From contig NZ_CP027226.1 of assembly GCF_002998295.1 (NCBI RefSeq), positions 558,001 through 622,000 of the forward strand: 64,000 nt of DNA. Reading direction: 5' to 3'. Shown one piece after another: positions 8,097-17,441 of the stretch. Origin of the DNA: Fastidiosipila sanguinis. GTDB lineage: Bacteria > Bacillota > Clostridia > Saccharofermentanales > Fastidiosipilaceae. Numbering within the stretch: position 1 is the stretch's first letter; each line of letters starts with the position of its first letter. A program made the translations under genes and the position numbers. The notes under the pieces were generated by a model. It searched no databases and was not told the origin of the DNA. It saw only the letters and a list, made by a program, of their open reading frames with translations.

Positions 8097-9185
8097 ATGT
8101 ATAAAGGTGTTAATTTAGGAGGATGGTTAATCCAAGAAAGTTGGATGACTCCGGTCCCAGGAAAAGATAGAGAATGGGCAAACTTAGACACCATTAAAGC
8201 CCTTGAGAAGAAATTCACAAAAGAACAAGTTCAAGAACTTTTTGATACTTATCAAGATAATTGGATAACTGAATTTGATTTCAAAACCATATCTGAAGCA
8301 GGTTGTAATTTAGTTAGAATACCTTTTTGGTATAGGAACTTCATGGATAATGAATATGGTAATTGGATAACAGAGGACCATAATGATAATCCGGGTTTTA
8401 AAAGGTTAGATTGGGCAATAGAAATGGCAGAAAAATATAATCTTTCTGTTGTTTTAGATTTGCATGGCGCTCCAGGTGGCCAAAGTATGGACCATAGTTC
8501 GGGTACCTTGAAAGAAAATAGATTATATACTGACGAGAAATGCCAGCAAGCAATGGAAGACCTGTGGATTGCTATTGCAGAAAGGTATAAAGACAAAGAC
8601 GCAGTAGTTCTATACGATATTATGAATGAACCTCAAAATAATTCAGGTTATGAAGGTGAGAATAGTTATGACCCTTGGGAGCCTAAATCTTGGGAGTTAA
8701 GCAATAAGATATATGACAGAATGTATCATGCAATTCGTAAGATCGATAAGGACACTAAAATATCAATGGAAGCAATTTGGCAGATATCAAATTTACCAGA
8801 TCCGAAAACTTTAGGATGGGAAAATGTAGTTTACCAAATGCATCTGTATGATGATGATCAGCGATTCTTAGAAAATGCAATTAGTTTAAAAAATGCATGT
8901 GAAAAATATAATGTTGATCCGTACATTGGAGAATTCTCTAATCTGAATGGAATAAAAATTGCTAATGATTTAGGTATTAGTTGGACAACTTGGACTTATA
9001 AAGGTACAAACAAGAACTTAGATAATTTCTTCTGGTATTTTAGCTATGAACCTGAAAGCATAGATTTAGAAAAAGATTCCTTTGAAGAAATGAAAGAGAA
9101 GTGGGGAGAGATTCTTCAAACTGAAAAGAGTTTCAACTTACAGAATGGAACATTTAACATAATTTCTAAAGGATTAAAAGATTAA
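8097..9185 (+). CDS. Cytoplasmic GH5 glycosidase, exo-beta-1,3-glucanase-like
   Basis: This GH5 family hydrolase probably trims imported beta-glucan-type oligosaccharides. The start MYKGVNLGGWL and the loop LDLHGAPGGQ (about 121-130) resemble the exo-beta-1,3-glucanase branch of the family. The acid/base is Glu178 (IMNEPQ), the nucleophile Glu279 (YIGEFS), and His249/Tyr251 (QMHLYDD) fit the conserved pocket. There is no signal peptide, consistent with action inside the cell after transport. It has 362 residues, a single catalytic domain with no carbohydrate-binding module. The family call is firm; the exact substrate (beta-1,3, beta-1,6 or other) is inferred. Confidence 0.88.
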   Translation: MYKGVNLGGWLIQESWMTPVPGKDREWANLDTIKALEKKFTKEQVQELFDTYQDNWITEFDFKTISEAGCNLVRIPFWYRNFMDNEYGNWITEDHNDNPGFKRLDWAIEMAEKYNLSVVLDLHGAPGGQSMDHSSGTLKENRLYTDEKCQQAMEDLWIAIAERYKDKDAVVLYDIMNEPQNNSGYEGENSYDPWEPKSWELSNKIYDRMYHAIRKIDKDTKISMEAIWQISNLPDPKTLGWENVVYQMHLYDDDQRFLENAISLKNACEKYNVDPYIGEFSNLNGIKIANDLGISWTTWTYKGTNKNLDNFFWYFSYEPESIDLEKDSFEEMKEKWGEILQTEKSFNLQNGTFNIISKGLKD

Positions 9186-9203
9186 TAGACTATTAGGAGA
9201 GTT

Positions 9204-10547
9204 ATGGAAATTTCAAAAATTAGAACAACATGTATTAATGACAAAAAAGATACTGTTGTAAGTAAGATTGATGAGGCTGACATAGGCAAAGATGCTGAAA
9301 TGAAAGTCTTGAATATCTTTCCAGATGTTAAATATCAAAATGCAAACTAATTTGCTGGAGCAGTAACAGATGCCGCCGCTGCTGAAACTCTATGTGAAAT
9401 GTCTGAAAAGGATAGAGAAGAAGTATTGCAAGCATATTTTGGTAAAGATGGTATTGGATATAATGCAATTAGAACACATATAGATAGTTGTGATTTCTCA
9501 TCAGAACAATATGAAGCTTCAAGTGATCCAGAAGATATTGATTTGGAAAACTTTTCTATTGAATATGATTTAAGATATAGAATTCCAATAATTAAACAAA
9601 TCTATGAGATAAGTGGCAAAGATATACCAGTTTTGCTTTCTCCTTGGAGTCCGCCAGCTTTTACAAAGAGTAATGCAGAGAGGTCTCATGGTGGAGTATT
9701 AATTAAGAAATACTACGGGTACTAGGCAAAATATATAGTTCGTTATATTTTAGAGTACAAAAAGCTTGGTATTAATGTAAAAGCTTTGACTATTCAAAAT
9801 GAACCAAATGTTGCTCAAACATGGGATAGTTGTTTGTTTAGTGCAGAAGAAGAAAAAGATTTCTTGGATAATTACCTCTATCCAGAACTTGAAAAGAATG
9901 ATTTACAAGATCTTCATATTTATATATGGGATCATAATAAAGAAAGAGCCTTGGAAAGAGCTGAAATAACCATTGATGAGCAAAATATTGATAAAATTGA
10001 AGGTTTAGCTTTCCATTGGTATACAGGTGATCATTTCGATGTTCTGAGAATTTTAAAAGAGAAATATCCAGAACTACAATTAACTTTATCTGAATTCTGT
10101 GTTGAGTATAGTAGGTTTGATGATGATCAGCTTCAACATGCGAATATGTATGCTCATGAACTAATAGGAAATTACAACGCTGGTATGAATAACTTTATTG
10201 ATTGGAATATCTGCCTGAATGAAGAGGGTGGTCCAAATCATGTAGAGAATTTTTGTTCAGCACCAGTCATGTATGATAGACAAAGTAAAAAGATCAATTA
10301 TAACCTTACTTTTGATTACATATCTCATTTCAGCAAATACATTGAAAGTGGAGCTACAGTATTAGGTAGTTCATCATACTCAAAAGATTTAGAACAGTTA
10401 GCTTTAATGAACCCAAATGGAGAGATAATACTAATAGTTCTTAATCAAGCTGATAATGATCATGATATCGTAGTCAGAGTTAAAGGCAATGAAAACTTCA
10501 GTACAATAATTGAATGCAATTCAATCACTACATTTGTGATTAAGTAA
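9204..10547 (+). pseudogene. GH30 glycosidase gene with two in-frame stop codons
   Basis: Reading one frame from the ATG at 9204 (AGGAG upstream) gives a 447-codon GH30 hydrolase interrupted only by TAA at 9348-9350 (codon 49) and TAG at 9723-9725 (codon 174). The first stop replaces the first Gly of the FGGA-TDAAA motif, which reads stop-FAGAVTDAAA. The second replaces the conserved Trp of the YYxxWAKY motif; TGG to TAG is one change. Both catalytic glutamates survive in frame: acid/base at codon 200 (TIQNEP) and nucleophile at codon 297 (LSEFC). No frameshift is seen. Neighbouring genes use TAA and TAG as normal stops, so recoding is unlikely; recent inactivation is the best reading. With the GH5 gene it suggests beta-1,3/1,6-glucan or related substrate use. 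Confidence 0.85.
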
Positions 10548-10590
10548 TCAATTTACTTAAAAGTTTTAAAAGCTATTATAATATGATATT

Positions 10591-10622
10591 TCGGGTCAGA
10601 TTTATGTCTGGCCTGATTTTTT
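10591..10622 (+). terminator. Terminator of the sugar operon
   Basis: A 10-bp stem TCGGGTCAGA/TCTGGCCTGA (10591-10600 and 10607-10616, two G-U pairs) with a 6-nt loop is followed by seven T residues. It ends the LacI-ABC-GH5-GH30 transcription unit. Confidence 0.85.
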
Positions 10623-11261
10623 ATATAGTTTAAATGAAATCTAAATAATAGGTACAATCAAAACCAAAAACGTACGCAGATTAAATGATTTAAAATATTA
10701 GATGTATATAAACTAACGACAATAAATATAGACTTGTATATAAATAGGGGGACAAAAACATATTTATCCACCTGTGCAAAATAGTAATTTTGTTCATGTC
10801 AGGGGGGTCTGAAGAGGGGTATTTGGAGAAAATGTGTCCGTGCTGTATATATAGATAAAATCAAGCTTATAATACATTTTTGATATTGTACTTGTGTTAT
10901 GTACAAAGAATATTCTATTTAAATTAGTTTAAATATATTTGCTTTTAGTTTTATTTATATGTCCATTAGAAATTAATATAAATATTTAGATTAATTACAT
11001 TGTTTATATCGATATATTGATTTTATGATTTCTGGAATCTTTTACGAAATATTCAAATTATCTTGAACCAAAATGGCGAATAGAAATTCTTATAATGACT
11101 TTATATATGATAAGTAAGTTTCTATTTGAAGTTTTGTTTTGAATATTACAAATATTAGGTTTATATATTGATTTAAAAACAAATAAGGATTGAGACAATA
11201 ATTTAATATTAAATGATTAAATTATTAAAAGCAGATATTGTTTAGTGATTATTAGAATTAT

Positions 11262-11273
11262 ACTTGTACAAGT
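11262..11273. repeat. Perfect 12-bp palindrome ACTTGTACAAGT
   Basis: A self-complementary 12-mer in gene-free DNA, preceded by promoter-like AT-rich sequence (TTATAC). It resembles a dimeric repressor operator, but no gene follows in either direction within a plausible distance. Confidence 0.45.
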
Positions 11274-11376
11274 TCTTTATGATTAATATTTATTTGCTTA
11301 ATGATCATTCACAGATTCTATACGCACTACTTGTTAGTTAGAATCTTTTATGCACATAAATTTCCACGAAGTTCCT

Positions 11377-11454
11377 TATTTTGTTCAGCTCACAGCAAGG
11401 AATTCTGATTAATCCACATAGTTTTTAATGTTTGTAAATATTTTGTTCAGCTCA
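11377..11454. repeat. Pair of 16-bp direct repeats
   Basis: TATTTTGTTCAGCTCA occurs at 11377-11392 and again at 11439-11454, 62 bp apart, in gene-free DNA. A diverged relative (ATTTTGTTCATGTCA) lies near 10788. There are too few copies and no regular spacing for a CRISPR array. Purpose unknown. Confidence 0.7.
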
Positions 11455-11819
11455 AATGTTGAAAATCATATATATTGTGGAAAATAAAAATACCAAGAAC
11501 TTAATTGTTCATCTGCTTAGGTATACTGTTTATTTAGTATAGAAACATGTATTTACTATATGAGTTATAGTCTACAATACGAAACGCATAGTCTTCATAG
11601 TAAAGACTTAAATACTCGAAGCATAAACATAAATCCTATCCACAAAAACACAAATAAAGAAAATTGTATTTGCGGAGTCCGTCACCTGAACTCATCCATG
11701 ACTAGCGCACAAGTCCATACGAATAATATTATTACAGTAATATTACGGTAATAAACTGCTTTAATGATAGCATTTAATAAATTAAAAGCAATACCTCTAT
11801 AATAATTAATTAGATTTTC

Positions 11820-11857
11820 TAAGAAAGAAAAAGCCCAACTTATTTAAAAGTTGGGCT
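11820..11857 (-). terminator. Terminator of the M18 aminopeptidase gene
   Basis: A perfect 10-bp stem AGCCCAACTT/AAGTTGGGCT (11832-11841 and 11848-11857) is followed on the minus strand by TTTTTCTTTCTT. It ends the minus-strand unit whose last gene is the aminopeptidase. Confidence 0.85.
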
Positions 11858-11951
11858 GAACTTAAATGTTATTTAAAAACTTAATAGTTATTTATTTACT
11901 CACTCACCTGTGCAAATAAAGTTTTGACTTACTATTAAGCTCTCCTCTTCT

Positions 11952-13463
11952 CTACTCCATGTTTTGTAAGAAAGTAACATATACTTGATAGCAATTATAC
12001 ATATCTAATTTATGTGAAATTTCGAATGGAGCGTGCATACTTAATACTGGAACACCGCAGTCAATTACTTGGATACCACGTTTAGATTGTAGATGAGCGA
12101 TTGTACCGCCACCACCTTGATCTACTTTACCAAGTTCTCCTGTTTGCCATGGAATGTTATTTTCATCTAATATGTGTAATATCTTAGTGTAGTATTCGGA
12201 GTTCGCATCATTTGAACCAGATTTACCACCGCTACCAGTATACTTACTGAAGGCTACACCTTTACCCATGTGTGGTGCATTTGCACTTTCGAATGCATAG
12301 CTAAAGGTTGGGTCATATGCTGCAGAAACATCAGAAGAGATCATGAATGAGTTTTCTAATGCTTTAACGAATGCTAATTCATCATATTCACCTTCGGTTT
12401 TTACAAATAATTCTATAAAGAAGTTTTCGTAAATCTGAGATTGAGCACCAGTATTGCCATAGCTACCAATTTCTTCTTTATCAGTTAGCATTGCTACAGC
12501 TGTTCTCTTAACTTTGTTTTGGGCTGCAATAGCTCTTAAAGCTGGGAATGAACAAGCACTGTCATCTTGACCATAACCTGTTACGAAGCTTCTATCTAAA
12601 CCTAAGTCACGAGCTTTATTAGCTGGAACAATTTGTAATTCTGCTGAAACTAAATCTCTCTCTACAATTCCATATCTTTCGTTAAGAATTTGCAATACTG
12701 CTAATTTGAAACGACTACTTACATCTTTATGAGGGATAGGTCTACCACCAACAAGAACATTAAACTCTTCACCTTCTACAACTTTTGAAGCAGGTTTAGA
12801 GAGCTGATCTTTACTCAAATGGATTAATAAATCAGTAAACATAAAGACTGGATCGTTCTCATCTTCACCTATAGAAAAATGAACTTGAGTACCATCTTTT
12901 CTTTGAACTACACCGTGTAAAGCTAATGGCATTGTTGTCCATTGATATTTCTTAACACCACCATAATAGTGGGTTTTAAAGTAAGCCATACCGTTATTTT
13001 CGAAAAGAGGATTTGGCTTTAAGTCAAATCTTGGGGAATCTATATGTGAACCCAAGATATTAAAACCATCTCTAACTGACTCTTCACCAATAACAGCAGC
13101 CATCAAACCTTTACCATGAATGTTAAAGTAAACTTTGTCACCTGGCACTAATCTTTCTTTACTCGCAACATCTACAAATCCTAAGTTGCTTAATAAGTTA
13201 ATACCAAATTTAACTGCTTCACGTTCAGTTTTGGCTTCATCTAAATAATTCTTGTAGTCTTCACCGAAACTGAATGCATTTTGTAAGGTTGATGCATTAT
13301 AAACATCATAAAGATAAGGATATTCATTACTTAACTCTTTTTCTAATCTCTTACCTTCACTTAGATTTTCATTACTTGCATCATCATTAACATCTTGTGA
13401 TTTAAATAATTGATGTAAGTCTTCTACACTCATTGTTTCAGGTTTTTCAATTTTATCAAACAT
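11952..13463 (-). CDS. apeB: Family M18 metallo-aminopeptidase
   Basis: This cytosolic zinc aminopeptidase of the aspartyl/leucyl M18 type removes N-terminal residues from peptides. Visible family motifs include GSHIDSPRFDLKP (metal-binding His-Asp), MLTDKEEIGS (catalytic and metal Glu pair) and the C-terminal MHAPFEISHKLD (metal His). I chose the ATG at 13463 (protein MFDKIEKPE, 503 residues) because TAAGGAG lies 7 nt upstream of it; a TTG 21 nt earlier is in frame but would place the ribosome site inside the coding sequence. It forms its own end of the minus-strand block and is followed by a strong terminator. Gene naming among M18 members (apeA, apeB, lap4) is uncertain. Confidence 0.92.
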   Translation of the reverse strand: MFDKIEKPETMSVEDLHQLFKSQDVNDDASNENLSEGKRLEKELSNEYPYLYDVYNASTLQNAFSFGEDYKNYLDEAKTEREAVKFGINLLSNLGFVDVASKERLVPGDKVYFNIHGKGLMAAVIGEESVRDGFNILGSHIDSPRFDLKPNPLFENNGMAYFKTHYYGGVKKYQWTTMPLALHGVVQRKDGTQVHFSIGEDENDPVFMFTDLLIHLSKDQLSKPASKVVEGEEFNVLVGGRPIPHKDVSSRFKLAVLQILNERYGIVERDLVSAELQIVPANKARDLGLDRSFVTGYGQDDSACSFPALRAIAAQNKVKRTAVAMLTDKEEIGSYGNTGAQSQIYENFFIELFVKTEGEYDELAFVKALENSFMISSDVSAAYDPTFSYAFESANAPHMGKGVAFSKYTGSGGKSGSNDANSEYYTKILHILDENNIPWQTGELGKVDQGGGGTIAHLQSKRGIQVIDCGVPVLSMHAPFEISHKLDMYNCYQVYVTFLQNME

Positions 13464-13511
13464 AAAATTACTCCTTAATTTCAATAAAAAAGTAGTTACA
13501 TTCTACCATAT

Positions 13512-14858
13512 TTACTCTTTATCTGCATATGCAGATTTATTGTTAGAGCTTGTATTTTTGTTTCGTCCTAGGCGTTGCTTAATGAAGTTTAATCTCTCGT
13601 TTATAGTTTTTTCGTACCCATTTTGTGTTGGTTCGTAATAAACTTTACCTTTTAATTTTTCTGGTAAAAACTCCATCTCAGCAATACTGTATGGATAATC
13701 ATGTGCATATTTATATCCATTACTATAACCTAAATTGCTCTGCATCTCATCGATAGGAGCATTGCGTACTGCAAAAGGTATTTCACCAGTATTGCCAGAT
13801 CGAACGTCTGCTAAAGCGCTATTAATGGCATTATAAGCTCTATTAGACTTAGGGCTAGTAGCAACTGCAATTACTGCTTCAGAAAGAATAATCCTAGCCT
13901 CTGGCATACCAATTCTGCTAACAGCTTCCCACGCTGAAACACAAATACTTAAAATTTGAGGATTTGCTAAACCTACATCTTCTGCAGCACAGATAACTAT
14001 ACGTCTACATATAAAATCTAGATCTTCTCCCGCTTCTAGCATTCTTGCTAAATAGAAAACTGCTGCATCTGGATCTGAACCACGCATAGATTTAATAAAA
14101 GCGCTAATAGTATCATAGTGCTCTTCCCCACCTTTATCGTAGCGGAGGGTTTTCTTTTGGACGCAATCCTCTATGATTTCTTTAGTAATAAATAAATTAT
14201 TATCTGAGTCTGTGTCAGTGGTTTTGTAAGCTAGTTCTATTGCATTTAAGGCAGATCGAGCATCTCCATTACTTACATTTGCAAGAGAATCTAAAGCTTC
14301 AGGGTCTATATTAATAGTCAGACTAGGATCTTGTTCCTGCAGTTTATCTAAAGCATTTTGGACTATAGTTTTTACATTAGAGGCAGTTAAAGGATAAAGT
14401 TGAAACACTGTAGAACGAGAAAGTAAAGCTTTGTTAACTTCAAAATATGGGTTCTCGGTAGTAGCTCCAATTAGAATTAATGTACCATCTTCAACATGTG
14501 GTAACAAAGCATCTTGTTGAGCCTTATTAAATCTATGGATCTCGTCAACAAAGATTAGCATTCTACCACTTGGATTTAATAGATAGTTTTTGCTTTCATC
14601 AACTATCTCTTTTATGTCTTTAATTCCTGCAGTAACAGCATTAATCCTCTTGAAATTACTAGATGTTTCATTAGCTATAATCCTAGCTATAGAGGTTTTA
14701 CCAGTTCCAGGAGGACCGAAGAGAATAATAGAGTTAATTTGATCAGCTTCTATCATACGACGTAAGAGCTTACCTTTGCCTAGTATGTGTTCCTGACCTA
14801 CAAAATCATCTAAAGATTCTGGTGCCATTCTATAAGCTAATGGTTTATTGTTTCTCAT
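13512..14858 (-). CDS. rarA: Replication-associated recombination ATPase RarA/MgsA
   Basis: This AAA+ ATPase acts at stalled replication forks and is related to clamp loaders. Walker A is GPPGTGKT (residues 48-55), Walker B is [11 protein letters not shown] (about 99-109), and a sensor-like [12 protein letters not shown] follows. The C-terminal MgsA tetramerisation region (about 250-430, with [12 protein letters not shown] and YKYAHDYPY) is complete at 448 residues. The start has ctccttccc-type complement (GGAAGGAGGTATTT) before the ATG. It lies between thiI and the aminopeptidase. No SOS box is visible upstream. Confidence 0.93.
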   Translation of the reverse strand: MRNNKPLAYRMAPESLDDFVGQEHILGKGKLLRRMIEADQINSIILFGPPGTGKTSIARIIANETSSNFKRINAVTAGIKDIKEIVDESKNYLLNPSGRMLIFVDEIHRFNKAQQDALLPHVEDGTLILIGATTENPYFEVNKALLSRSTVFQLYPLTASNVKTIVQNALDKLQEQDPSLTINIDPEALDSLANVSNGDARSALNAIELAYKTTDTDSDNNLFITKEIIEDCVQKKTLRYDKGGEEHYDTISAFIKSMRGSDPDAAVFYLARMLEAGEDLDFICRRIVICAAEDVGLANPQILSICVSAWEAVSRIGMPEARIILSEAVIAVATSPKSNRAYNAINSALADVRSGNTGEIPFAVRNAPIDEMQSNLGYSNGYKYAHDYPYSIAEMEFLPEKLKGKVYYEPTQNGYEKTINERLNFIKQRLGRNKNTSSNNKSAYADKE

Positions 14859-14939
14859 AAATACCTCCTTCCCTTACAACTTTATAGTTTTTTAGTAGCC
14901 TTCTTTTTAGTTAGCTCGTACTACTGTAATTAATAGTTA

Positions 14940-16232
14940 TTATTCATTAATACTAAGATTATCTAATTCATCCTTTTTGGATACAAGCAGAGTCTCGATT
15001 TTATTCATTCCATCTTCGACTAAAGCATCCATATCTAAGTTACGTTCTGCAAAAATAGCATCTTCAAGACTAGGTCTTGTCTTAGGGTGTTTGGCAACAA
15101 AAACTGTACAACAATCTTCATAAGGAAGTATAGAAGTTTCATAGGTTCCGATAAATTTAGCTAGGTTAACTGTCCAATCTTTGTCCATACCGATTAGTGG
15201 TCTATAAACTGGCATATTGCAGACTGCGTCAGTACACATAATAGCCTCAGCGGTTTGACTTGCTACTTGACCAAGACTTTCACCTGTGATCATGGCAGTA
15301 CATTTTTGTTTTCTAGCTAATTCTTCTGCAATTCTAAACATAACTCTTCGCATGACTATAGTCATCATATCTGGAGAAACATTTTTCTTAAGAGTTATTT
15401 GAATATCAGTAAAGTCAACTATATGCATCTTAATTCGACCTGTGTACTCACTAACAATTCTAGCTAGTTCAATGACTTTTTCTTTAGCTTCGTTTGAAGT
15501 AAATGGGAAAGTATGGAAGTAAATTGCTTCTATTTCCATACCTCTAGAAGCCATTTGGAAACCTGCTACTGGGGAGTCAATTCCTCCTGATAGTAGTAAC
15601 ATACCCTTGCTACCGGTACCAACTGGTAGACCTTTTAAACCATCATGTTTTTCTGTATACATGTAGGCAGCATCTCTTATTTCGAGGTAGACTACAAAAT
15701 CAGGTTCATGCACATCAACCGATAAATTTTGGTTGTTTCTTAAAATATGTGCACCTAGATTTCTTGATATTTCTGGAGACTCTAATGGGAAGTTTTTATT
15801 TGCACGCTTACTCTCTACTTTAAAGGTTTTGTATTTGCTATTTTTAGATAATTCTTTAGCTACCAATATATCAGCAGCTTTCTTCATATTATCAGTATTA
15901 GTTTCAAATTTAATGACTTTACTTGATGAAACTATTCCAAAGACCTTACAACTAATTTCTAAAGCTTTTTCAATATTGTGAGCTTCAGCAGCTTCACTAT
16001 CTCGAGGTTCAATCCATATTCTACTTTGAGCAGAATATACTTTATAGTTTGCGATCTTTTTTACACGCCAAGATAAGTTACTAATAACCTTATCTACAAA
16101 CTTGCGTTGGTTTAGTCCTTTAAGAGATATTTCTCCAACTCTAGCTAAAATAAGTTCTTGGTACTCTAGACCAGAGTTTTGATCAATTTGTGTATTAGCA
16201 TTTGTGTTTAAATCTTTAGTAGTGTTTTCCAT
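14940..16232 (-). CDS. thiI: tRNA 4-thiouridine synthase ThiI
   Basis: ThiI adenylates and thiolates uridine 8 of tRNA and can feed sulfur to thiamine synthesis. An N-terminal ferredoxin-like and THUMP region (about residues 60-190) is followed by a PP-loop ATPase with SGGIDS (215-220) and the MITGESLGQVASQT segment. The protein stops near residue 430 without the C-terminal rhodanese domain of E. coli ThiI, which is the Bacillus-type short form. The cysteine desulfurase encoded immediately upstream is its likely sulfur donor, as for NifZ-ThiI in Bacillus. Confidence 0.95.
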   Translation of the reverse strand: MENTTKDLNTNANTQIDQNSGLEYQELILARVGEISLKGLNQRKFVDKVISNLSWRVKKIANYKVYSAQSRIWIEPRDSEAAEAHNIEKALEISCKVFGIVSSSKVIKFETNTDNMKKAADILVAKELSKNSKYKTFKVESKRANKNFPLESPEISRNLGAHILRNNQNLSVDVHEPDFVVYLEIRDAAYMYTEKHDGLKGLPVGTGSKGMLLLSGGIDSPVAGFQMASRGMEIEAIYFHTFPFTSNEAKEKVIELARIVSEYTGRIKMHIVDFTDIQITLKKNVSPDMMTIVMRRVMFRIAEELARKQKCTAMITGESLGQVASQTAEAIMCTDAVCNMPVYRPLIGMDKDWTVNLAKFIGTYETSILPYEDCCTVFVAKHPKTRPSLEDAIFAERNLDMDALVEDGMNKIETLLVSKKDELDNLSINE

Positions 16233-16277
16233 GTTCTTTCTCCATTATTATAAATTACTCTTTTATTATGTATTATT

Positions 16278-17414
16278 TTACATACCCCAGTCTATCATCT
16301 GTTGTATGACTTTACGCATAGCTTTAAGAAGTTCTTCAGCCTCTTCTATTGTGTTAGATGAATCTAAACTTATTCTTAGAGTACCTTCTGCTTGTTTCCT
16401 ATCCATATTACAGGCAGTTAATACATGTGATACTGCTGCTGATTTAGCATTGCATGCGGAAGACGTTGATACGTAAACACCTTCAGATGCTAACATGTGA
16501 AGCAAGGTCTCTCCTCTATACTTAGGGAAACTTATACTTAAGATATGGGGTATTGCATTAGGAAAGTTTATAGTAGCTCCAAGACTTTTTAATTCAGGTA
16601 CCAAGAAATCTCTAAGCTCTGAAACTTTAGTATTATTCTCTTCAAAGTTTGTATATATAGATTTAGCAGCTTCAGTCAGTCCAGATAATAATGGCCAGTC
16701 CTCAGTTCCACTTCTCCAACCATTTTGTTGTCCACCACCATGAATTAGTGCTTCAGGGTAAGTTTGAGATCTAATATAAAGCAGACCTGTACTTTTTGGT
16801 CCATGTATCTTATGACCACTAAATGAAGCAAGATCTATATCTAATGAATTAAGGTTTAATTCTACTTTGCCCCATGACTGTACTAAGTCGGCATGGATAA
16901 AAGCTTGTTCAGCATGTTCACGTACTATTTTAGATATTGCATTTAAATCTTGAACTACTCCAGTTTCATTATTGGTATGTAGTATTGATACAAGAAGAGT
17001 TTTGCTATCTAAATGAGATTTTAGTTCATCTAAGTCAAGTAGACCATCTTTATTAGGTTTAAGGAGCACAACTTCAGCTCCTTTAGCTTCAAGAAATTTT
17101 AGTGTATTTAGACTTGCATCGTGATCAGCGGCGGAGGCTATTATTTTGTTTAATCTATGACCATATTTAGTAAATAACCCCTTAAAGGCCATATTAGTGG
17201 ACTCAGTAGCACCAGATGTCTGAATTAATTCGTCAGGAGTGCAATTGAGAGTTTTAGCTATTTCTATATACGCATTTTTTATTTTCTTTTCTACATCTTT
17301 TGCTGCATCATAAAGAGATGCTGGATTATAATAATCTCTTTCCATAGATTTACTTATAGTAGTTATAACTGAATCTAATGGTTTTGTCGTTGCAGCATGA
17401 TCAAAATATGGCAT
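16278..17414 (-). CDS. Cysteine desulfurase (NifS/IscS-like) paired with ThiI
   Basis: This PLP enzyme strips sulfur from cysteine to give a persulfide. Family signatures are YFDHAATT at the N-terminus, the cofactor lysine in SFSGHKIHGPKSTG (about 200-213), and the active cysteine in VSTSSACNAKS (about 322-332). The start at 17414 (ATG, MPYFDHAATT, 378 residues) follows GGGAGG; a TTG one codon earlier is possible. It is directly upstream of thiI on the same strand with a 45-nt gap, so tRNA thiolation is its most likely job, rather than general Fe-S assembly. Confidence 0.94.
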   Translation of the reverse strand: MPYFDHAATTKPLDSVITTISKSMERDYYNPASLYDAAKDVEKKIKNAYIEIAKTLNCTPDELIQTSGATESTNMAFKGLFTKYGHRLNKIIASAADHDASLNTLKFLEAKGAEVVLLKPNKDGLLDLDELKSHLDSKTLLVSILHTNNETGVVQDLNAISKIVREHAEQAFIHADLVQSWGKVELNLNSLDIDLASFSGHKIHGPKSTGLLYIRSQTYPEALIHGGGQQNGWRSGTEDWPLLSGLTEAAKSIYTNFEENNTKVSELRDFLVPELKSLGATINFPNAIPHILSISFPKYRGETLLHMLASEGVYVSTSSACNAKSAAVSHVLTACNMDRKQAEGTLRISLDSSNTIEEAEELLKAMRKVIQQMIDWGM

Positions 17415-17441
17415 CAAATGCCTCCCTTCTTAAGAGTAATC

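Larger units (their letters stand above)
10623..11825. other. AT-rich gene-free region at a strand switch
   Basis: I see no convincing gene in this 1.2 kb. The longest open frame (11560-11751, 63 codons) has no ribosome site and no recognisable motif. The stretch holds the direct repeat TATTTTGTTCAGCTCA (11377-11392 and 11439-11454), the perfect palindrome ACTTGTACAAGT (11262-11273), the inverted pair TTGTAC/GTACAA (10886-10906), and several DnaA-box-like words (TTATGCACA near 11349; TTTTCCACA on the minus strand near 11475). A short G-rich patch occurs near 10800-10830. Genes left of it run rightwards and genes right of it run leftwards. It may be decayed accessory DNA or hold unannotated RNA or regulatory sites. 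Confidence 0.5.

Noticed and set aside
9348-9725. Stop codon reassignment or programmed read-through in the GH30 gene
   Set aside because: TAA and TAG both end many normal genes in this window, two different stops are involved, and neighbouring conserved residues are also changed. No structural read-through signal is apparent.
11377-11454. CRISPR-like repeat pair
   Set aside because: Only two exact copies of 16 bp with a 46-nt gap, no further units at regular spacing, and no cas genes.
11493-11510. Additional SOS box (GAAC...GTTC)
   Set aside because: The half-sites GAAC and GTTC are separated by 6 nt instead of 4 and no gene follows.
10755-11640. Replication origin suggested by DnaA-box-like words
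   Set aside because: No dnaA, dnaN or rpmH nearby, boxes are scattered with few exact matches in very AT-rich DNA, and gene orientation converges here when it should diverge.
11560-11751. 63-codon open frame in the gap
   Set aside because: No ribosome site, no recognisable motif, and a composition like random AT-rich DNA.
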